From Candidatus Parcubacteria bacterium (GTDB lineage Bacteria > Patescibacteriota > Minisyncoccia > Phycocordibacterales > PALSA-1337), in contig JAHFMA010000010.1 of assembly GCA_023264475.1 (NCBI GenBank), positions 1 to 12,485 of the forward strand: a stretch of DNA of 12,485 bases, read 5' to 3'. The position numbers and the translations under genes were made by a program. A model generated the notes under the pieces. It did no database searches, had not been told where the DNA came from, and saw only the letters and a list, made by a program, of their open reading frames with translations. Positions 5,384-12,485 of this stretch are shown here, piece by piece (within the stretch, counting starts at the first letter, position 1; the number at the start of each line of letters is the position of its first letter).

Positions 5384-5974
5384 TTAGATATAGTAGAACT
5401 CTTCGAAGACTTTCCGATACATATGGATGGTCTGGTTGGCTTCATGATGCGTGAGCTGGAAGGCCGATCCGTCATGTGCGATGCGGTTGCGGACCTTGTG
5501 AGCATCCCAAGCTTCCTGGATGTTCTTGAGCTCGCCCGGCTGGACACGCTTGAGCTTCTCCCCTATCGATTCGCCTTGATAGCCCAAGCCGTTGAGGACC
5601 TCGTCCAGCATAGTGTCAGCCTCTAAGATCGCCTGCTTCCAATCGTTCTGATTCGGAGAATTGAGCAAAGCGGAGACCTTCTCCCACTGCGCGGCTAGAT
5701 CGGCGCGCCCTTCCGGCGGCTTGACGTCCTCGAAGGCCGGCTCGATCTTGAGGTCGTATTTGATCGCGTCTTTCTTCTTGAGGATGCGCAATTTTTCGAC
5801 GCTATAGATGATGCCGATCAGGAAGAAGAGCGAGATCGGGATAGATAGCCCGACAAGGAAATTGAGGAAGACTTTGAGCGCGGCGAGCCACCCTGGCCAA
5901 GAAGCGAGGATCCAAGCCCAGCCCTCCCTATAAAGCGGAGTGAGGTCAAAGCTCGGTGTTGAGACCGTCTGCAT
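5384..5974 (-). CDS. membrane-anchored protein with HEPN-like RNxxxH motif, unknown function
   Basis: I do not recognise a named family. The 196 residues begin with an amphipathic Trp-rich segment (15-35), then one strong transmembrane helix about 35-57, then a basic stop (KLRILKKKD, 61-69). The remainder is a soluble, mostly helical domain, about 75-196. Near its end, VRNRIAHDG (161-169) matches the RNxxxH catalytic signature of HEPN RNases (R162, N163, H167), preceded by helical ADTMLDEVLNGLGY (119-132) and followed by an aromatic helix. HEPN identity is inferred from motif and helix pattern only; a non-catalytic HEPN-like helper domain is also possible. Signal anchoring predicts the soluble part on the cytoplasmic side, but I cannot fix the topology. 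It follows gatA by 18 bases and has its own TGTTATACT element ending six bases before the ATG. Confidence 0.85.
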   Translation of the reverse strand: MQTVSTPSFDLTPLYREGWAWILASWPGWLAALKVFLNFLVGLSIPISLFFLIGIIYSVEKLRILKKKDAIKYDLKIEPAFEDVKPPEGRADLAAQWEKVSALLNSPNQNDWKQAILEADTMLDEVLNGLGYQGESIGEKLKRVQPGELKNIQEAWDAHKVRNRIAHDGSAFQLTHHEANQTIHMYRKVFEEFYYI

Positions 5975-5980
5975 ATCGAA

Positions 5981-5989
5981 AGTATAACA
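5981..5989 (-). promoter_or_regulatory. extended -10 promoter for the membrane protein gene
   Basis: TGT-TATACT (hexamer 5 of 6) lies in the 18-base gap after gatA and ends six bases before the ATG at 5974, which predicts a leaderless transcript. No clear -35. Confidence 0.5.
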
Positions 5990-5992
5990 CTT

Positions 5993-7423
5993 CTATTCCC
6001 CGGCGAATTCTTTGCCGGCCTGGAAAAGGGTGCTTTCGTCGCCATGACGAGCTGTGAGCTGGAGGCCGAGCGGCAGTTCTTTGCCGTCCTTATTCGTCGT
6101 GCCGGAAGGTATCGAAATAGCTGGCATGCCGGTGATATTGGCCGTGACTGTGAAGATATCCTCGAGATACATCGACATCGGGTCGCTGGCCTTGTCCCCG
6201 ATCTTGAAGGCCGGACCAGGCGTGGTCGGAGTGGCGATCAGGTCCACTGACTCGAAGGCTTTGAGGAAGTCTTGAGTTATCATGGCGCGCACGGCATTGG
6301 CACGATTGTAGTAGGCGTCATAGTAGCCAGAAGACAGCACGTAGGTGCCTAGAAGGATGCGGCGGACGACTTCCCTGCCTAGGCCGGCCCGACGCGTCTT
6401 GAAATAGTCCTCAATGCCGTCTTTGCCGTCGACATGTAGACCATACTTCACGCCATCGAAACGGGCCATGTTGGAAGACACCTCGGCTGGCATGACGATG
6501 TAATAGACCATGAGCGCATAAGATATGTTCGGCAGTTTGATCTCTTTGATCTCGTAGCCTTTGGCCTTGAATGAATCGATGGCTGCCTCGAACGCTTCGA
6601 GAGCCGCGGGGTCGATGCCGTCGCCGCCAAGGAAGTGACGCGGGATGCCGATGACCGGCTTCTTCTTGCCAACACGCTTCGTAGGGTAAGTCTTGTCCGT
6701 GATCGTAGTGCCGTCCTTGGGATCTTGACCACGAATGATATTGAAAACTGCCTCGCAGTCGGCGACGGTCTTGCCAATAGGCCCGATCTGATCAAGCGAA
6801 GAGCCCATAGCGATGGCACCATAGCGCGAGACCGCGCCGTAGGTCGGCTTGAGGCCGACCACGCCGCAGAATGCGGCGGGCTGGCGGATCGAGCCGCCGG
6901 TGTCGGTGCCGAGCGAGAAGAGGGCGCCGTCCATAGCCACAGCTGCTGCGGAGCCGCCGGACGATCCGCCAGCTACGCGCGCGAGGTCGTGGGGATTCCT
7001 GGTCGGACCAAAAGCGGAATTCTCCGTCGAGCCACCCATAGCGAATTCGTCCATGTTGGTACGGCCCAAGAAGACCACACCAGCTTGGGCGAGCTTCTTG
7101 GTGGCAGTGGCATAGTAAGTAGCCTTGTATTCTTGGAGGATCTTGGAGGAAGCGCTAGCGATATGGCCTTGGATGAGGATGTTGTCCTTCACGGCGCACG
7201 GGATGCCGGTGAGCGGCCCGGCCTTGCCTTGCTTGAAGAGCTCGTCGGCCTTCTTGGCAGCCTCGAGCGCGTCCTCGAAGATTTCGAGGTATGCATTCAC
7301 ATCGCCGTTCTTCTTCTTGATCTCATCTATGTAAGCCTTTGTGAGATCGACCGACGAGAAATCTCCCTTGACCATGTGGTCATGGGCTTTCTTGATGGTC
7401 AGGTTGGCGAGATCGATCTTCAT
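5993..7423 (-). CDS. gatA: Asp/Glu-tRNA(Asn/Gln) amidotransferase subunit A
   Basis: Amidase subunit of GatCAB. It releases ammonia from glutamine, which is used to convert misacylated Glu-tRNA(Gln) (and Asp-tRNA(Asn) where applicable) to the correct amide. The 476 residues are close to the usual 480-490. The amidase-signature triad is visible: Lys79 in AVKDN, cis-Ser154 in AGGSSGGS and the nucleophile Ser178 in GTDTGGSIRQPA. The C-terminal half has GTYVLSSGYYDAYYNRA and the DLIATPTTPGPAF segment typical of GatA, ending with GLQLTA. The ATG lies one base after the gatC stop, implying translational coupling. gatB is not in the window and must be encoded elsewhere. Confidence 0.97.
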   Translation of the reverse strand: MKIDLANLTIKKAHDHMVKGDFSSVDLTKAYIDEIKKKNGDVNAYLEIFEDALEAAKKADELFKQGKAGPLTGIPCAVKDNILIQGHIASASSKILQEYKATYYATATKKLAQAGVVFLGRTNMDEFAMGGSTENSAFGPTRNPHDLARVAGGSSGGSAAAVAMDGALFSLGTDTGGSIRQPAAFCGVVGLKPTYGAVSRYGAIAMGSSLDQIGPIGKTVADCEAVFNIIRGQDPKDGTTITDKTYPTKRVGKKKPVIGIPRHFLGGDGIDPAALEAFEAAIDSFKAKGYEIKEIKLPNISYALMVYYIVMPAEVSSNMARFDGVKYGLHVDGKDGIEDYFKTRRAGLGREVVRRILLGTYVLSSGYYDAYYNRANAVRAMITQDFLKAFESVDLIATPTTPGPAFKIGDKASDPMSMYLEDIFTVTANITGMPAISIPSGTTNKDGKELPLGLQLTARHGDESTLFQAGKEFAGE

Positions 7424-7424
7424 A

Positions 7425-7718
7425 TTAGTCTTGCGCGATGATCTTCTTCACAGCGATGAAATCTCCTTCCCTGTCCGGAGCCTCGTCGAGCAGGCGCTCG
7501 CGGTCCTCGGCGGATACCGTGACCGGCTCGTCAGCGCGCATGACATTCTTGACCGCGCCGACGCGGCCGGCGGCATCCATAGATACGTCCACCTTCTTGA
7601 GCTGATCGACATAGCCGAGGATCGAATCGAATTCCTTGACCAAAGACTGCTTGTCGGCCTCGGTGAGGTCGATGCGGGACAAGACGGCCAAATGTTCGAG
7701 CTCTTTGACGGTAATCAT
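7425..7718 (-). CDS. gatC: Asp/Glu-tRNA(Asn/Gln) amidotransferase subunit C
   Basis: Small non-catalytic subunit that in known GatCAB structures wraps around GatA and stabilises the GatA-GatB contact. The 97-residue length is typical. The N-terminus shows the GatC pattern: VKELEHLAVLSRIDLTEAD (4-22), then a helix ending ILGYVDQLKKVDV. The C-terminus has MRADEP and LLDEAPDREGDFIAVKKII, matching the conserved family tail that gives the domain its PxxxGDFxxVxxII look. It starts 16 bases after ligA stops and is followed by gatA with one base between. A TGCTAGACT element ends seven bases before the ATG. Confidence 0.95.
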   Translation of the reverse strand: MITVKELEHLAVLSRIDLTEADKQSLVKEFDSILGYVDQLKKVDVSMDAAGRVGAVKNVMRADEPVTVSAEDRERLLDEAPDREGDFIAVKKIIAQD

Positions 7719-7725
7719 GAAAGTG

Positions 7726-7734
7726 AGTCTAGCA
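7726..7734 (-). promoter_or_regulatory. candidate extended -10 for gatCA
   Basis: TGC-TAGACT (hexamer 4 of 6) begins directly after the ligA stop and ends seven bases before the gatC ATG. A leaderless gatCA mRNA is inferred from spacing; cotranscription with ligA is also possible. Confidence 0.4.
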
Positions 7735-10339
<2,605 letters not shown>

Positions 10340-10343
<4 letters not shown>

Positions 10344-10879
10344 CGGTATGTATTAGCGAGCTCGTTAGCGATCTTGATGTTGTAGGGCATGATGCCTTCG
10401 ATCCATTCGACGGCCACGGTGACCGTACATTCAGTTCCAGAATTGGGACATGGCGTAGCCGGAGAATTGGGCAAGCTCAAATAGAAATAGCGGGTGAACA
10501 GAGACAAGCTGCCGGCGCCGGCGTGGCTATAATAGTTGCCCGTGGTCAAGCGCAGCGGATTGGCCTTGCCTGCGGCGACCTTCGTGAGATCGATGGCGCT
10601 GGCATCGCAGGGATTGTTGTAAGTGCAGCTAGAGAGCGCGTATCCTCCGCCATCCAGCCAGTTGACCGTCGCGTCCAAGTTCGTGTCGCGCAAATTCTTG
10701 ACAACCTCGAAGCTCTCCTGAGCGAGATATGATGCGATCATCTGGTCGCGCGAGGCCAGAGCGCCGGTCAAGCCCTTGTTGGCGATCGAGAGCGGGCCGG
10801 CGATAGCGATCATAAGGACCGCGATCGCGACGAGTGTCTCGATGATAGTGAAGCCTTGCTTGTGTGAGCTCTTATTCAT
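10340..10879 (-). CDS. PilV-like minor prepilin
   Basis: 179 residues with a class III (type IV) prepilin signal: basic leader MNKSSHKQG, cut before F10, conserved Glu at +5 (E14) in GFTIIETLVAIAVL, hydrophobic helix to about 32. The segment SRDQMIASYLAQESFEVVKNLRD (43-65) is the PilV/GspI-like stretch following the N-terminal helix. The C-terminal part is a Cys-containing beta-rich domain. It starts nine bases after the PilW-like gene and its stop overlaps the next start. No ribosome binding site is visible, so translation probably depends on coupling. Confidence 0.85.
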
Positions 10880-10888
10880 GATCGTGTC

Positions 10889-11515
10889 TTATGGGGTGCG
10901 AGGCGAGGCGGCGGTCTGGACATTGAAATAGGTCTTGGCTTGCTCGCGCACGCCGGCATAGCCGGCCAAGTCGATGAAGACCATCGGATAAGTGCCCCCG
11001 GAGACGCCGATGCTGTAGTCCGTGAGGATGACCGGGTCCGGCACGATCGGGCTATAAGAATCAGGCCCGAAGATGTCGCTGCAATTGTTGCCCGCGGTCA
11101 TCTGCTCCGCTTTCTTGAGCTGATAAGGGCCAGAGCCGGTGATGAGATAGGCGAAGACGAAACGGCATGGCGGCACAGAAGAGCTGTCGACTTTGGTCGA
11201 GCGGAAGACGATCAGATTGTTGGTATTGCCGGCGGACGGGCACGCTTGCGGAGAGAAGGTGGAAGGGTTGCTGAAGTTACCGCTCGAGCCGGTCTCGCAG
11301 CGGATATTGGAACCGGTCCTGATCTCGCGAGACATCGCTTCGAGAGCGAACGACAGGCCGATGACCGCATCCTGGGTGGTCTGGGCCTTCTTGTTGGCGT
11401 CGATGATCTTGACCAACGCCGCTAGAGCCACCACGGCCACAATCGAGAAGATCATCATGGCTACGATGATTTCCACCAGAGTGAAGCCGCGTTTTGAGTC
11501 AGCGCATCTCATCAT
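10889..11515 (-). CDS. PilW/GspJ-like minor prepilin
   Basis: 208 residues; leader MMRCADSKRG, cut before F11, conserved Glu at +5 (E15) in GFTLVEIIVAMMIF, helix to about 40. The following SFALEAMSREIRTGSNI (50-66) is a typical PilW/GspJ stretch with its MSREIR. The rest is a globular Ser/Gly/Pro-rich domain with several cysteines. The ATG overlaps the TGA of the upstream GspH-like gene by four bases, so the two are coupled. Confidence 0.88.
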   Translation of the reverse strand: MMRCADSKRGFTLVEIIVAMMIFSIVAVVALAALVKIIDANKKAQTTQDAVIGLSFALEAMSREIRTGSNIRCETGSSGNFSNPSTFSPQACPSAGNTNNLIVFRSTKVDSSSVPPCRFVFAYLITGSGPYQLKKAEQMTAGNNCSDIFGPDSYSPIVPDPVILTDYSIGVSGGTYPMVFIDLAGYAGVREQAKTYFNVQTAASPRTP

Positions 11516-12120
11516 GAAGGTATGAGCACGGAGATCTGCCCGTTCTCGCGGACAGAGATAGTGCGAGAGGTGCCGTCGGAGCTCTGGATCTTGATCTCAG
11601 CGTATGTGTAGCCGCAGACCGCCGCGCCGCCATTCGAAGCGCAGATCTTGGCTTCAGGATTGGGGCGCGTGAAGGATACGTCCATCCGAGTGACCGCAGT
11701 GCAGGCTGACGCGCCGGTACCCACACAGAGGCCGCCGCTCGATGCGATCGTGGCGGCACGCGTGAGAGCGTACGAGGATATGGCCGTATCATTGCCATCA
11801 CAAGAGCCGTCGGCGACCACATCAGCGAAGAGCGCGAAACGGATATTGCTGGACACCACAGCGCCGCAAGCGCTGCCTGTAGCACTGTTCACGAAGTCGA
11901 TAGCGTATGCATAGCCGAAAGGATTGCTCCCCCCGCTCGTATTCTTGACCGACAAGCCGTAATTCTGGGCCGTGTGGAGCGCCAAGGCCACATCATAGGC
12001 GGTGTCGGTGAGCAGGGTGCGCTGGTTGAAGTTGCCGTATTTGGTGACTACCAAAGCGGTCATCAGAGTGAATATGCCGATCGACACAATGAGCTCGATC
12101 AATGAGAAGCCGCGATTCAT
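11512..12120 (-). CDS. GspH/FimT-like prepilin
   Basis: 202 residues with a very short leader: MNRG, cut before F5, conserved Glu at +5 (E9) in GFSLIELIVSIGIF. The helix runs to about 27, followed by DTAYDVALALHTAQNYGLSV (38-57), a GspH/FimT-like stretch. The C-terminal domain is beta-rich with paired cysteines and ends in ISVRENGQISV, a pattern common in FimT-like pseudopilins. It begins eight bases after the prepilin peptidase stop with a TATAAT ending seven bases upstream of the ATG, so it probably heads its own transcript while also following pilD. Confidence 0.88.
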   Translation of the reverse strand: MNRGFSLIELIVSIGIFTLMTALVVTKYGNFNQRTLLTDTAYDVALALHTAQNYGLSVKNTSGGSNPFGYAYAIDFVNSATGSACGAVVSSNIRFALFADVVADGSCDGNDTAISSYALTRAATIASSGGLCVGTGASACTAVTRMDVSFTRPNPEAKICASNGGAAVCGYTYAEIKIQSSDGTSRTISVRENGQISVLIPS

Positions 12121-12127
12121 TAGTCCT

Positions 12128-12133
12128 ATTATA
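12128..12133 (-). promoter_or_regulatory. candidate -10 box for the pseudopilin operon, inside the pilD stop
   Basis: A perfect TATAAT contains the TAA stop of the prepilin peptidase (12129-12131) and ends seven bases before the ATG at 12120. There is no TG extension and no strong -35. Confidence 0.45.
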
Positions 12134-12485
12134 CCTGAAAGAGGCTCATAAGCGCATGCACATCTATGACCGTAAGGCCGGTAAACAGCACGATATACAT
12201 GCCGATGATGAGATATGGCCCGAATGGGATCGCCGTAGCGCGCTTGACCCGGCCCTGGATGACGAGAGCCCAGACGACGCTAGTAGCAGCACCGATCCAG
12301 AAGGCTAGGACCAGCGCATTGACTCCCCCGCCCATGCCCAAGAGCCAGCCGATGCCCAAGACCAGTTTGGCATCGCCGAGCCCTATCCAGGCACCTTTGG
12401 AAACGCGCCACAACAGCCAGAATGGAATCGCCAAGATCGGGCCGGCTAACAAGGTCGCAATATGGGGGGCGTGGAGCAAAGAAGC
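12129..12485 (-). CDS. pilD: prepilin peptidase, C-terminal half (start beyond right edge)
   Basis: Membrane aspartic protease (family A24) that cuts the leader peptides of type IV prepilins; here the likely substrates are encoded directly downstream. The visible 118 residues hold the second catalytic motif GLGDAK (GxGD, around residue 35), then two or three transmembrane segments and the IPFGPYLIIG block typical of the family. The frame stays open to the window edge, so the apparent TTG start at 12479 is not the real one; the zinc-binding N-terminal domain and first catalytic Asp would lie to the right. The gene ends eight bases before the GspH-like gene. Confidence 0.92.
   Translation of the reverse strand, partial: ASLLHAPHIATLLAGPILAIPFWLLWRVSKGAWIGLGDAKLVLGIGWLLGMGGGVNALVLAFWIGAATSVVWALVIQGRVKRATAIPFGPYLIIGMYIVLFTGLTVIDVHALMSLFQV

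Noticed and set aside
4822..5454. Short open frames across the tRNA cluster (4822-5022, 4914-5120, 5260-5454)
   Set aside because: They are translated tRNA genes (for example the familiar DVAQLVEH peptide), not proteins.
6635..7441. A 268-codon plus-strand open frame opposite gatA and gatC
   Set aside because: It lies entirely antisense to clearly conserved gatCA coding sequence. Length reflects GC-rich antisense bias; the product resembles nothing known.

Overview
The window looks like chromosomal DNA of a Patescibacteria (CPR) member, most likely in the Parcubacteria branch. This is inferred from gene content and protein style, not from a database search. Supporting signs are a shortened release factor 2, a NAD+ DNA ligase whose zinc finger has lost two of four cysteines, a low-complexity Ser/Thr/Gly-rich surface fibre, a compact pilD-plus-pseudopilin operon, and near-absent Shine-Dalgarno sites. 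TGA, TAA and TAG all act as stops and an RF2 gene is present, so the code is ordinary table 11 and not the UGA=Gly code of Gracilibacteria or Absconditabacteria. Every protein gene lies on the minus strand. Only the initiator tRNA gene is on the plus strand.

Layout in transcription order (right to left): (1) 12485-9792, a surface-appendage operon: the C-terminal half of a prepilin peptidase, then four pseudopilin-like genes (GspH/FimT-, PilW/GspJ-, PilV- and PilX-like) with ATGA overlaps or very short gaps. (2) 9759-5993, housekeeping genes ligA, gatC, gatA. (3) 5974-5384, an unrecognised single-pass membrane protein whose soluble part carries an RNxxxH motif like HEPN nucleases. (4) 5371-4784, a tRNA cluster: fMet on plus; Met(CAT), Asp(GTC), Thr(GGT), Thr(CGT) on minus. 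(5) 4784-2243, prfB-ftsE-ftsX, a common bacterial order, with the prfB start codon sharing a base with the CCA end of tRNA-Thr(CGT). (6) 2127 to the left edge, the first 709 codons of a large secreted fibre-like protein that runs out of the window. It has no stop in the window, so a search requiring both start and stop would miss it.

The most interesting structure is regulatory. Six protein starts (ligA, gatC, the membrane protein, ftsE, ftsX and the first pseudopilin) have a -10-like hexamer, usually with an upstream TG, ending 5-8 bases before the start codon. That is the spacing expected if transcription starts at or next to the start codon, giving leaderless mRNAs. In three of these the TATAAT is built around the TAA stop of the preceding gene. 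In the tRNA cluster, two divergent promoters appear to share one self-complementary TTGCAA as -35, each with a 17-base spacer. The elongator-type Met tRNA has an altered elbow (A18/G55 in place of G18/U55).

I see no CRISPR array, insertion sequence, phage gene or toxin-antitoxin pair. The gene content is mostly core; the novelty is in how genes start, how prfB is joined to a tRNA, and in the membrane HEPN-like and surface-fibre proteins.
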